This document shows positions 15,834-23,944 of a stretch of 64,000 nucleotides of DNA, piece after piece. The translations under genes and the position numbers were made by a program. The stretch comes from RBG-16-49-21 sp040768125. Its GTDB lineage: Bacteria; Spirochaetota; UBA4802; UBA5550. The notes below the pieces were generated by a model. That model was not told where the DNA came from and ran no database searches. It worked only from the letters and a program-made list of their open reading frames with translations. Where the stretch lies: the NCBI GenBank assembly GCA_040768125.1, contig JAXGNG010000001.1:1054001-1118000 (forward strand). Reading direction: 5' to 3'. Numbering within the stretch: the stretch's first letter is position 1; the number at the start of each line of letters is the position of its first letter.

Positions 15834-16616
15834 ATGGAACAGGAACAGGCTAAACTCATCAGGCTCTTGGACCGCATCCCCCTCTACGAGTTCGTGCGCA
15901 TACTTTTTTCCAAGACGAACGCCCAGGCCAGGGAGTTTTCCCGGGTCATGCTCCAGCAGGTCTACTTTACCTTCAACCAGGCGCTCTTCCTCCTCACGGT
16001 GCTTGCGGTCCTGATCGCCATCATCGTCTCCGCGCAGGCCGGTTTCGGCCTGTCGGTAATCGGTGCGTCGGGCCGCATCGGCGAACTCTGGACCTGGATG
16101 GTCTTCCGCGTGTTCGGGCCGCTCCTCTCGGCCCTGCTGATCATCGCGCGGTCGTGCACCGCCGTGGCGACCGAGACGGCGGTCATGAAGTTCAACCGCG
16201 AGATAGAGGCGCTCGAGCTCATGGGCATACCCGCGGTCGATTTCGTGTTCGCTCCGCGAATCCTCGCCGGGGCGATCAGCGGCTTCTGCATGGCCGCGGC
16301 CTTTGTCGTCATCGCCTTTTTCGGGACCTGGGTTTCCAACAACTGGTTCGCGTCGATGTCGCTCCGCCACCTCTACGCCGAGGTCTCGAGCGCCATAACG
16401 CCCCAGGACGTCGTCTATTTCCTGCTCAAGACGACCATCGTGGGCGGGGGTATTTTCTGGATCGCGTGCAGGAGGGGCCTGTCCCTCGAAAGGGGCTCCT
16501 TCGAGGTCCCGGTCGTGGCGATGCAGGCCGTGGTCGACGGCTTCATCTGGGCCATCGTGACGAATATTTTCTTCACGGCCCTCTATATCATGTGGCACGG
16601 GTTTTACCTGTTATAG
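15834..16616 (+). CDS. MlaE-family ABC permease
   Basis: A 260-residue permease of the MlaE/YrbE family (PF02405) of MCE systems, which move phospholipids or other lipids between the inner and outer membranes. The family hallmark is visible: ARSCTAVATETAVMKFNREI then EALELMGIPAVDFVFAPRIL, the cytoplasmic coupling helix, followed by hydrophobic spans up to the C-terminus (AIVTNIFFTALYIMWHGFY). It is the first gene of a three-gene operon; nine bases separate it from the ATPase-like gene. ATG 15834 was taken; no ribosome-binding site is obvious, and TTG 15825 is the alternative. Confidence 0.85.
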   Translation: MEQEQAKLIRLLDRIPLYEFVRILFSKTNAQAREFSRVMLQQVYFTFNQALFLLTVLAVLIAIIVSAQAGFGLSVIGASGRIGELWTWMVFRVFGPLLSALLIIARSCTAVATETAVMKFNREIEALELMGIPAVDFVFAPRILAGAISGFCMAAAFVVIAFFGTWVSNNWFASMSLRHLYAEVSSAITPQDVVYFLLKTTIVGGGIFWIACRRGLSLERGSFEVPVVAMQAVVDGFIWAIVTNIFFTALYIMWHGFYLL

Positions 16617-16625
16617 GGGAGAGCG

Positions 16626-17411
16626 ATGGACCGCGCGCTGCTGACATTCAGGGATGTCGTCGGGATCACGCAGGAGGACTTCCTCGATCCCGCTTTTCCC
16701 GTGAGCTTCGAGCTGCGCCCGGGCGAGGTCGGCATCGTCAGGAGCGGCGGGAGGGCCTCTGCGCTGATACGACTCGCGGCGATCAGGGGAATGCTCACGA
16801 GGGGGTCCATCGAGATACTGGGGTCTGTCGTCAGCGCCGAGGACGACCCGGCCCGCTACCTCTCCCACGGTTTCACGAGGGAATTCAGGCGCCTCCTGGG
16901 GTTCTCCCACAACCAGGACGGCCTCTTCGCGAACATGAGCCTCCTCCAGAACGTCATGCTCCCGGCGCACTACCATTCCGGCCTCAAGGCCTTCGAACCC
17001 TTCTACGAGATGGCGAAGGTCGAGCTGAAGAACATCGGGGTGCCTGATGAATACTGGGAATGCCGGCCCTGCGACGTGCCGCCTGAACTGCAGAAGCGCG
17101 CGCTCCTGGCGCGCTCGGTCATCAACGAGCCGAAGATCCTGATACTGGAGGAGCCGACCGGTTCCATTCCCTGGGGCCGGGTGCACGGGATCGTCTCCTG
17201 GGTATACGAGCAGAGGGGGATGGGAAGAGGCCTGCTGATCGCGACGAGCGACGACCCCTTCGCCGGTCTGGTCGGCGACTGGATGGTCGACCTGGACAAC
17301 GCGTCGTTTGCCCGCGGCAACGACGGGATACGCAATCAGCTGGGGGACCTGGCCTCCCGCGGCAGCGCGCTGATACAAGAACAGATGAAGGCGGGTGGAA
17401 GCCATGCATAA
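16626..17411 (+). CDS. Degenerate MlaF-like ABC ATPase (pseudo-ATPase)
   Basis: A 261-residue ABC-ATPase fold protein lying between mlaE-like and mlaD-like genes, the position of MlaF. It aligns over its full length, but the catalytic motifs are gone: Walker A reads RSGGRASALI (about residues 39-48) with no Lys or Ser/Thr; the LSGGQ signature reads DVPPELQ (150-156); the D-loop reads GSIPW; the switch His is Ser (IATSDD, Ser208). The Q-loop (HNQDGLF) and a Walker B-like strand, ILILEEP, remain. ATP hydrolysis in the normal way is therefore unlikely. The frame is intact and base composition normal, so this is a conserved variant rather than a decaying gene. It may bind the permease structurally, or work with an ATPase coded elsewhere. 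Confidence 0.8.
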   Translation: MDRALLTFRDVVGITQEDFLDPAFPVSFELRPGEVGIVRSGGRASALIRLAAIRGMLTRGSIEILGSVVSAEDDPARYLSHGFTREFRRLLGFSHNQDGLFANMSLLQNVMLPAHYHSGLKAFEPFYEMAKVELKNIGVPDEYWECRPCDVPPELQKRALLARSVINEPKILILEEPTGSIPWGRVHGIVSWVYEQRGMGRGLLIATSDDPFAGLVGDWMVDLDNASFARGNDGIRNQLGDLASRGSALIQEQMKAGGSHA

Positions 17412-18048
17412 CAAGGCCCTTTTCGGGACGATACTCATCACCCTGGTGTTTGCCGGCAACGTGCTCTACATCGGGAAGAAGAACCTCTGGTTCGAGCCGA
17501 AGAACCGGTACTGGACCGTGCTCAAGTACGGCGACGGGCTCCGCGAGGGGACCATGGTGACCTTCAACGGCATCAAGATGGGCGAGGTGTCGGAGCTCGA
17601 GATAAACGACGACAACACGATCAATGTCTATTTCGCAGTGCGCCAGTCGCTCGCCGACAGGATATCCGCCGGCTCACTGGTGCGGGTAACCCGTTCCATG
17701 ATGATCGGCGAGAAGCGCCTGGAGATCCTGCCGGGCGCGACGGGCGCGGCCCCGCTCCCGACCGACAGCTACATACCGGGAGAGGACGTGAAGGAGCTCG
17801 CCGAGCTCCTGACCGGCGGCGAACAGCTCCAGCGGATGATGCCGCAGCTCATTCGCCTCCTCAACAATGTCGACATCATTACCACGAGCGTGGCGCAAAA
17901 CCCGGAGCTTATCGGGAAGGTCGGCACGGTCATGGACGAGGCGTACGTGCTCCTGAAGACCGTTGAGCGCTCGTGGCTTTTCAGGAAGAGCTACCTGGAA
18001 TACATGAAGGAACAGCAGAAGAAGGGCGGCGCCCTGAAGGAAAAATGA
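17404..18048 (+). CDS. MlaD-like MCE-domain protein
   Basis: A 214-residue protein with one N-terminal membrane span (ALFGTILITLVFAGNVLYI) and an MCE domain at about residues 33-115, seen in LREGTMVTFNGIKMGEVSEL and GSLVRVTRSMMIGEKRLEI. MCE proteins form hexameric rings that carry lipid in the periplasm and recruit the permease. A C-terminal helical tail follows. It overlaps the upstream ATPase-like gene by eight bases (ATG 17404, GGTGGA before it), so the three genes are translated together. No MlaB or MlaC gene is adjacent, an incomplete set compared with E. coli. Confidence 0.85.
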   Translation: MHNKALFGTILITLVFAGNVLYIGKKNLWFEPKNRYWTVLKYGDGLREGTMVTFNGIKMGEVSELEINDDNTINVYFAVRQSLADRISAGSLVRVTRSMMIGEKRLEILPGATGAAPLPTDSYIPGEDVKELAELLTGGEQLQRMMPQLIRLLNNVDIITTSVAQNPELIGKVGTVMDEAYVLLKTVERSWLFRKSYLEYMKEQQKKGGALKEK

Positions 18049-18123
18049 CCCGGTGCCGAGGGGAGGGGGCGCAATGCGGGCTCCCCGCGCATCTGAATCC
18101 CCTTGGAAAGTGCTGATCCGCTC

Positions 18124-18696
18124 CTATCCCCACGCCGCGCCGCTTCTCCTCAGCACCGCCAGTGAAGTGCGACCCTTGCGCCATCGCTTCAGGGTCGCGA
18201 AGCCCGCCTCCTCGATCATTTCCAGCTCACCGGTGAATTCTTCCTTCGACACGACATGTGGCTCGCCGAAGATGAACAGGCCGCCGGGCTTTACGGCATC
18301 CGCGATCTCGCGGATAAAACCCTCCCGGTCCCGCGCCTCGTGCAGCACGGCGAAGGCCAGGGCGAGGTCGACCCCGCCGGCGCAGTCATCGAGCATGAGG
18401 GAATCGAAGGAGCACAGCCTGGTCTCGATAATGTCCGAAACCCCCGCTTTCTTCGCGCGCCGTTCCAGCACCCGGAGCATCCGCTCCTGGGGGTCGACGC
18501 AGAAGACCCGGCCCCCGGGTCCCGTCATCTCCGCCATGGGGATGCTGAAAAAGCCCATGGCGCACCCGGCATCCAGGAGGGTCATCCCGGGCGTGATGTA
18601 GCCGCCCGGGAGTTCCCGGGGGTCCAGCATCAGTTTTCTCAGTGGGCTTATCAGCAGGTAGCCGGCCCACCAGGGGAAGAGGTGATGTGTGTTCAT
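18124..18696 (-). CDS. Class I SAM-dependent methyltransferase
   Basis: A 190-residue methyltransferase. Motif I is LLDAGCAMGFFSIPMAEM (SAM-binding glycine loop), motif II/acidic residue VFCVDPQERML, motif IV LALAFAVLHE and post-motif VKPGGLFIFGEPH. The family (Methyltransf_11/25) is broad and the acceptor is unknown. The N-terminus, MNTHHLFPWWAGYLLISPLR, is hydrophobic and may touch the membrane. Start 18696 has GGGAG on the minus strand; the in-frame extension to 19155 was rejected because it runs through a real small gene on the other strand. Confidence 0.82.
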   Translation of the reverse strand: MNTHHLFPWWAGYLLISPLRKLMLDPRELPGGYITPGMTLLDAGCAMGFFSIPMAEMTGPGGRVFCVDPQERMLRVLERRAKKAGVSDIIETRLCSFDSLMLDDCAGGVDLALAFAVLHEARDREGFIREIADAVKPGGLFIFGEPHVVSKEEFTGELEMIEEAGFATLKRWRKGRTSLAVLRRSGAAWG

Positions 18697-18998
18697 GGCG
18701 ATCTCCCTTGCGACGTTGGTTACTCCATTCATATTGGAAGACGCGGAAACCCGGATTATATTGCATACCGGTGTAGGGACCCCGGGAGGCATCGTTCCTC
18801 GCTGACTTCCGGGGAGGATCACGCGATGAAGAAACGACGTGGCTGCACTGATCAGACGCCATCGGGGCGTTATACACATCATCACCCGTGCGTGGCGGGG
18901 CCCACGGGGTATGGAACGACGGGATGTATCCTGCATAAAGTGATTGATTTTTTCCGAACAATTAAGATCATACTCATATAAGAACCGGAGGTGTTGAC

Positions 18999-19172
18999 AT
19001 GGAAGGTAAAACAGTGCTGCTGATAGTGCTTGTTCTCGGATGTGTCGTATTTTATATATATAAAGCGCACAAATATTCAAAAAATTATAATGTGGGTTTC
19101 GGCACCGCATTGTGGAAAATGCTGAACAGGAAAAAAGACTGGCGGGGCAGAACAAATTACGATGATAAATAG
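18999..19172 (+). CDS. 57-residue single-span membrane protein
   Basis: A short gene: MEGKTVLLIVLVLGCVVFYI is one membrane span, followed by a basic, aromatic tail (YKAHKYSKNYNVGFGTALWK, then MLNRKKDWRGRTNYDDK). Support comes from a near-ideal ribosome-binding site (GGAGG at 18987-18991, seven bases before the ATG) and a rho-independent terminator starting at the stop codon. The positive-inside rule puts the tail in the cytoplasm. No family recognised. It is divergent from the methyltransferase gene. Confidence 0.75.
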   Translation: MEGKTVLLIVLVLGCVVFYIYKAHKYSKNYNVGFGTALWKMLNRKKDWRGRTNYDDK

Positions 19173-19193
19173 GCCGGTGCCCCCGGCCTTTTC
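19171..19193 (+). terminator. Rho-independent terminator of the small membrane protein gene
   Basis: AGGCCGG (19171-19177), loop TGCCC and CCGGCCT (19183-19189) form a 7-base perfect stem followed by TTTTCCCTTT. It begins within the stop codon of the 57-residue gene. Confidence 0.8.
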
Positions 19194-19662
19194 CCTTTCA
19201 TGGGTTTTTCCAGCCGCATTATTTTATCAGTTTTTGCCTTGCAAATGCCTCCTGGACGACCACCTTTTGTAAAAAAATGTGCATCGTATCGCCTGGACCC
19301 GTGCCTCATAATGAGGAAATGCCTGGATGGTGAAGGTCATGGGACGCAGGATTCACCCGGTTAATTCCCTCATTATTTGAATAAGGGAACCTCAAAATCA
19401 GATTTGGAAGTTCCCTTGTGGGCACTTTCAAGGTAAAAATTAGATTTTTCTGTTGGTTTCATAATGAAAAATCTAATTTTTTGAGGTACCCATAATTAAT
19501 AAAAAAAGCCCAACCGGGTTGAAAAAATTTGATATTCCTGTTGCCCATCATTATATTAATACGATTGTCACCAGGCACTGAATTGGCCGCGAGGAATTGT
19601 CGATAATAATGACTCTCACAGTTGCGCGCGGATGTGAAAACCCGATGGAATAAGGGTGAAAA
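19194..19662. other. Gene-free stretch with MITE-like element
   Basis: This 470-base spacer is AT-rich. It holds the short repeat CAGTTTTTGCCTTGCAA at 19228-19244 (shared with 15022) and the hairpin element at 19385-19491. I see no gene, and no convincing promoter for the barrel protein that follows, although AAGGGTG at 19651-19657 is its likely ribosome-binding site. Confidence 0.6.
19385..19491. mobile_element. MITE-like hairpin element with terminal inverted repeats
   Basis: About 107 bases bounded by GGGAACCTCAAAA on the left and TTTTGAGGTACCC on the right (12 of 13 complementary). Inside, AAAAATTAGATTTTTC (19435-19450) pairs perfectly over 16 bases with GAAAAATCTAATTTTT (19466-19481) around a 15-base loop; GGGAAC and GTTCCC at 19385-19414 form another small hairpin. 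It has no coding capacity. The structure fits a miniature inverted-repeat element; copies elsewhere in the genome would be needed to prove this. Confidence 0.5.
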
Positions 19663-21513
19663 TTGAAGACGCATGGTCCATTGATGACGCGGGGTGCCGC
19701 GTGGACAGCCACAGGAAAGAGCCTTGTTTCCCTGGCCCATGGCCTCCTGTTGCTCCTCTCCATGACCGCAGGCGCTTCCGCTTCAATGATACTGTCCGAA
19801 GAGGGAATAAACCCTGCGCGCAGCACGGATTATGTCCGGACCCAGTCTCGAAATGCCTCCACTGAAGCCGATGCCGTTCATTATAATCCCGCGGGATTGC
19901 CCTTCATGATCAACGGCGGCATTTACCTGATGGTCAACTCGGTGAATCTCTACACACGGAAAAGCGACTCAATCAGCATGTGGGGTTCCCTGGGGAGCAA
20001 TACGCTCAGCAGGCTGGTGTCCCCGCTCCAGAGCCGGTATCAGTCAGTCAACATGTACCTGTCCACCATGGCGGTGGCCATGCCTACCGGCATGAGCGTT
20101 ATCTTCAAACGGGAAAAACTCGCGGTATACGCGGATGCGTCGGCCCTCAGGGGCCTGCCCGGGGCGACCTACACGCAGGGGGCATCGACGCTGGACCGGC
20201 TCCTGGTGGCCTACAATACCGTCCTGGCCTCGCAGCTTTCTCAGGAGCTGGTGGGTGTGTACAGCGACAGCTCAATGAAGCGGCGGGAGTTTCACATCGG
20301 TGCCACCGTTGGAGCGGCCTACGCGTTTTTGGACCGGCTTTCGGGATCTCTGTCGCTGCGGTATATTAACATCACGGCACGCACCAGGTTGGAACAGACG
20401 CCCTATTTCGTCCAGGTCACCGGCGGCACCTCGCTCAACCAGTACCAGGTGCCGACAGTCATCGATACCGACGTGTCCGGCAACGGCATGGGCATCATCC
20501 TGGGCATTGACTATAAGCCCCTGGAAACCCTGAACCTCGCGGCCCGCATGGAATACTATCCGCCCATGGTGCTGGACAAGCGGACCAACAGGTTTATCGC
20601 GAACCCGGTCCTTGCACAGTCGGGGCAGCTCAACGAATTCTGCGACAGCATATGGCCCCTGGTTCTCAATGACCGGCTCAACGCCGGGGGCCTGGGAAAT
20701 ATTTTCAATATGCTCCTGATGGATCCCCGAACGCGGAACAGTATCGGCAACAAGGTGAAGGCCACCTACCCGCTTTCGCTTTCCTTCGGCCTGTCCTATC
20801 GCATAATACCGGCGTTGCAGATAAGCACCTCCGCGGACCTTTCCTTTCCCCGGGCCCGGGACCTTGACGGCCGGGAGCGGAACTGGAAAATGGTGGGATA
20901 CCGCCTGGGCCAGAGCGTCGAATGGAACGTGGCCCCCTGGGCTGCGGTCAGCGCCGGCTATTCATACAACGATTTCGGACTGCGAAAGGACAGGCTTACC
21001 GAGTATGATGATCTTCTTTCGAGCCATACGGTCGGGGCGGGGTGTTCCATGATGCCATGGGATTTTTTGACTATACATGTGGGCGGATCCTATTCTTTCT
21101 ACACTGACGCGCGGCATGCTAATGACGACTACATTCAATCGGTCCTTATGGGGAACCGGTTCGTGTACTATCACGGATGGAATCAGAAACTTTCGAGGGA
21201 CGAGTGGTCGGTATCCCTCGGCGTCACGTTTTCTTTCTTCCCCGTCGCAGCCGCCATGAGAAAAAAAGCGAAGGAACACTACTGGAGGGGAATGTCCTAT
21301 TTTCTATCGAATGATATCGATTCCGCCGTGGACGAGTTCAGGTCCGCGCGGAGGAACAACATCTACTACCGGGATGTCGGGAAGAAGGTCAAGGAGCTTG
21401 AAGAACTGCAGAAAATCATGAAGAAGAACCAGCAGCAGGAGAAGGATGAAAAGAGTGAAGGGGAAGGATTGATGAACAAGGGGGAGGGGGTTCCCGAAGA
21501 TGAAAACAATTAA
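19663..21513 (+). CDS. FadL/OmpP1-like outer-membrane protein with C-terminal extension
   Basis: A 616-residue outer-membrane beta-barrel. The N-terminal signal region ends MTAGASA; soon after comes ADAVHYNPAGLPFM, the NPAG phrase that marks FadL/OmpP1/TodX transporters of hydrophobic compounds. Alternating amphipathic strands continue to WSVSLGVTFSFFP at about residue 527. Unlike usual family members, which end at the last strand, about 88 further residues follow: a TPR-like helical pair (AKEHYWRGMSYFLSNDIDSA, VDEFRSARRNN) and an acidic-basic coiled tail. TTG 19663 has AAGGGTG before it; ATG 19684 is the alternative start. The gene overlaps the repeat lipoprotein by 14 bases, so the two are probably made together. 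Confidence 0.8.
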   Translation: MKTHGPLMTRGAAWTATGKSLVSLAHGLLLLLSMTAGASASMILSEEGINPARSTDYVRTQSRNASTEADAVHYNPAGLPFMINGGIYLMVNSVNLYTRKSDSISMWGSLGSNTLSRLVSPLQSRYQSVNMYLSTMAVAMPTGMSVIFKREKLAVYADASALRGLPGATYTQGASTLDRLLVAYNTVLASQLSQELVGVYSDSSMKRREFHIGATVGAAYAFLDRLSGSLSLRYINITARTRLEQTPYFVQVTGGTSLNQYQVPTVIDTDVSGNGMGIILGIDYKPLETLNLAARMEYYPPMVLDKRTNRFIANPVLAQSGQLNEFCDSIWPLVLNDRLNAGGLGNIFNMLLMDPRTRNSIGNKVKATYPLSLSFGLSYRIIPALQISTSADLSFPRARDLDGRERNWKMVGYRLGQSVEWNVAPWAAVSAGYSYNDFGLRKDRLTEYDDLLSSHTVGAGCSMMPWDFLTIHVGGSYSFYTDARHANDDYIQSVLMGNRFVYYHGWNQKLSRDEWSVSLGVTFSFFPVAAAMRKKAKEHYWRGMSYFLSNDIDSAVDEFRSARRNNIYYRDVGKKVKELEELQKIMKKNQQQEKDEKSEGEGLMNKGEGVPEDENN

Positions 21514-23761
21514 CGTGAATGTTAAAATATATATTATCAGCGTCATCGCGACCCTTGCCATGAGCGTGAGTGGCTGCAGCGGGTACCTGGAGTCAAACAG
21601 GGGGTCCCAGCTGTTCTACGGGCTGTTTTTTACCACGACGCCGACATTGAGTCCACTGGTGATCACCGCGACAAGTACATCTTCAATAACCATCGCGCAG
21701 CCGACCCTGTTCAGTTCGGGTAATCCGTACCCCACCGTGGAGGCCTATTTGGGCGTGGACGGCACGATAACGGTCACCGGCGGTGTCGTGACCGGATCAA
21801 CCCAGGGGCCAATTGACGTGTCCGGGGGCGGGTACACCTTTAATGGTCTCGCCGGAAACGAGACATACCGCATTATCGTCGTCGCGACGAACAGCAGCGG
21901 TTATTCCGTTGAGCAGATAACGCAGAACACGGGGGGGATAGCGCCGGTAATGGACGCGCTGGCGCTTTCCGGATTTACCGCCGCGGATATAACGTTGAAC
22001 CAGCCCACGTTCTCCACGGCGGGGAACCCGGCTCCGACGGTGCTGGCCTACATCGGCCTGGACGGTACCATATCCGTCGCCGGGTCCGTGGTCAGTGGCA
22101 ACATCGGTCCGGCAGTGGACGTGTCGGCTTCGGGATGCACCTTTGCGGGGCTTACCCCCATGACGGTATACCGCATCATCGTGGTGGCGCAGAACGCCAG
22201 CGGCTATTCCGTCAGGCAGATCGTGCAGAGCACGGACAGTATCGCGCCGGTGATGAACGCCCTGGCCGTCTCCGGCGTGACGGAAACGGAGATCACGATA
22301 GACCAGCCCACGTTTTCCACGGCGGGAAACCCGGCGCCGACGGTGCAGGCCTACATCGGCCTGGACGGCACCATCTCCGTGGCCGGATCGATCGTGAGCA
22401 ATTACACGGACGGACCCTACGACGTGTCAGGCGGGTCCCGCCAGTTCACGGGCCTGGTGCCCGGCATTGGCTACCGGATCTACGTGGTAGCGCAGAACGT
22501 CCTCGGCTTTGACGTGGGGACCATCGCGACGAACACCGGGGGCGCCGCGCCGGTGATGAACGCCCTGGCGGTCTCCGGCGTGACGTCGACTGCCATAACG
22601 ATAGACCAGCCGACCTTTTCCACGACGGGGAACCCGGCGCCCACGGTGCAGGCCTACATCGGCCTTGACGGCACCATCTCCGTTGCCGGATCGATCGTGA
22701 GCAATTACACGGACGGACCCTACGACGTGTCAGGCGGGTCCCGCCAGTTCACGGGCCTGGTGCCCGGCATTGGCTACCGGATCTACGTGGTAGCGCAGAA
22801 CGTCCTCGGCTTTGACGTGGGGACCATCGCGACGAACACCGGGGGTGCCGCGCCGGTGATGAACGCCCTGGCCGTCTCCGGCGTGACGGAAACGGAGATC
22901 ACGATAGACCAGCCGACCTTTTCCACGACGGGGAACCCGGCGCCCACGGTGCAGGCCTACATCGGCCTTGACGGCACCATCTCCGTGGCCGGATCGATCA
23001 TCAGCAACTACACCGACGGCCCCTACGACGTGTCTGCCGGCTCCCGCCAGTTCACGGGCCTGGTGCCCGGCACGGCCTACCGGATCTATGTGGTGGCACA
23101 GAACGGCCTCGGTTATGACGTGGGGACGATTCTGACCAACACCGGGGGCGCCGCGCCGGTGATGAACGCCCTGGCGGTCTCCGGCGTGACGGAAACGGAG
23201 ATCACGATAGACCAGCCGGCCTTTTCCACGACGGGGAACCCGGCGCCCACGGTGCAGGCCTACATCGGCGTTGACGGCACCATCTCCGTGGCTGGATCGG
23301 TCGTGAGCAATTACACGGATGGCCCTTACGACGTATCGGCCGGGAATCACCAGTTCACGGGCCTGGTGCCCGACACGGGCTACCGTATCTACGTGGTGGC
23401 GAAGAACGGCCTCGGTTTTGACGTGGGCACGGTCGCGACGAACACCGGGGGCGCCGCGCCGGTGATGATTACTCCGCTGACCGTTTCCGGCGTGACCTCG
23501 ACCGCCATGACGATAGACCAGCCGGCCTTTTCCACGGCGGGGAGCCCGACCCCGACGGTGTACGCCTACATAGGCCTGGTCGGCACCATCTCAGTGGCCG
23601 GATCGGTCGTGAGCAATTACACGGACGGCCCCTATGACGTATCGGCCGGGAATCACCAGTTCACGGGACTGCTCAACAACACGAACTACCGGATCTACGT
23701 GGTGGCAAAGAATGTCGTCGGTTATGACGTGGAGGCTGTTGATCAGACTACGAATCCCTGA
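21500..23761 (+). CDS. Lipoprotein with seven 101-residue repeats
   Basis: A 753-residue lipoprotein: signal peptide with lipobox SVSGC, a short linker (about 45 residues), then seven tandem units of about 101 residues reaching the C-terminus. Each unit reads like an Ig/fibronectin-type beta-sandwich, with PVMNALAVSGVT, PTVQAYIGLDGTISVAGS, SNYTDGPYDVS, FTGLVPG-YRIYVVAQN and TNTGG. The repeats are nearly identical in the middle and more divergent at the ends. ATG 21500 has GGGGGAGGGGG upstream and lies inside the end of the FadL-like gene, giving translational coupling. A surface-exposed binding or spacer role is plausible, but not shown. A terminator-like hairpin follows at 23862. Confidence 0.85.
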   Translation: MKTINVNVKIYIISVIATLAMSVSGCSGYLESNRGSQLFYGLFFTTTPTLSPLVITATSTSSITIAQPTLFSSGNPYPTVEAYLGVDGTITVTGGVVTGSTQGPIDVSGGGYTFNGLAGNETYRIIVVATNSSGYSVEQITQNTGGIAPVMDALALSGFTAADITLNQPTFSTAGNPAPTVLAYIGLDGTISVAGSVVSGNIGPAVDVSASGCTFAGLTPMTVYRIIVVAQNASGYSVRQIVQSTDSIAPVMNALAVSGVTETEITIDQPTFSTAGNPAPTVQAYIGLDGTISVAGSIVSNYTDGPYDVSGGSRQFTGLVPGIGYRIYVVAQNVLGFDVGTIATNTGGAAPVMNALAVSGVTSTAITIDQPTFSTTGNPAPTVQAYIGLDGTISVAGSIVSNYTDGPYDVSGGSRQFTGLVPGIGYRIYVVAQNVLGFDVGTIATNTGGAAPVMNALAVSGVTETEITIDQPTFSTTGNPAPTVQAYIGLDGTISVAGSIISNYTDGPYDVSAGSRQFTGLVPGTAYRIYVVAQNGLGYDVGTILTNTGGAAPVMNALAVSGVTETEITIDQPAFSTTGNPAPTVQAYIGVDGTISVAGSVVSNYTDGPYDVSAGNHQFTGLVPDTGYRIYVVAKNGLGFDVGTVATNTGGAAPVMITPLTVSGVTSTAMTIDQPAFSTAGSPTPTVYAYIGLVGTISVAGSVVSNYTDGPYDVSAGNHQFTGLLNNTNYRIYVVAKNVVGYDVEAVDQTTNP
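21642..23758 (+). repeat. 303-bp direct tandem repeats (seven units)
   Basis: Unit boundaries recur every 303 bases at about 21642, 21945, 22248, 22551, 22854, 23157 and 23460; the last unit has one additional codon. Units three and four (22248-22853) are almost identical in DNA, including synonymous positions, indicating recent duplication or gene conversion. The period is a multiple of three, so copy-number change keeps the frame. Confidence 0.9.
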
Positions 23762-23861
23762 GAGTGAATGCTTGCTGGAAGGCCGGTAGAAAGAAGCGGG
23801 GAGCCGGTCTCTACTCTGGTCCCCTGCCTGCCTCCATGAGGTGTGTGCTTTCACCTGGCGG

Positions 23862-23883
23862 CGGCTGATTCAGCCGGGCTTTT
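23862..23883. terminator. Hairpin between convergent genes
   Basis: CGGCTG-ATT-CAGCCG (23862-23876) followed by GGGCTTTT on the plus strand. It lies after the repeat lipoprotein gene and could end transcription from the left. Confidence 0.5.
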
Positions 23884-23944
23884 CCCGATTATAATTTTTT
23901 TTCGGGGTAAGCGGTCCGACGGTAGGGGTATATGTAAACAATAG

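Noticed and set aside
18697..19155. N-terminal extension of the methyltransferase
   Set aside because: The extension has no methyltransferase homology, would overlap a small gene with an ideal ribosome-binding site, and the start at 18696 has its own site.
21642..23758. CRISPR-like array of regular repeats
   Set aside because: The 303-base units are coding repeats in one long gene; there are no short repeats with unique spacers and no cas genes.
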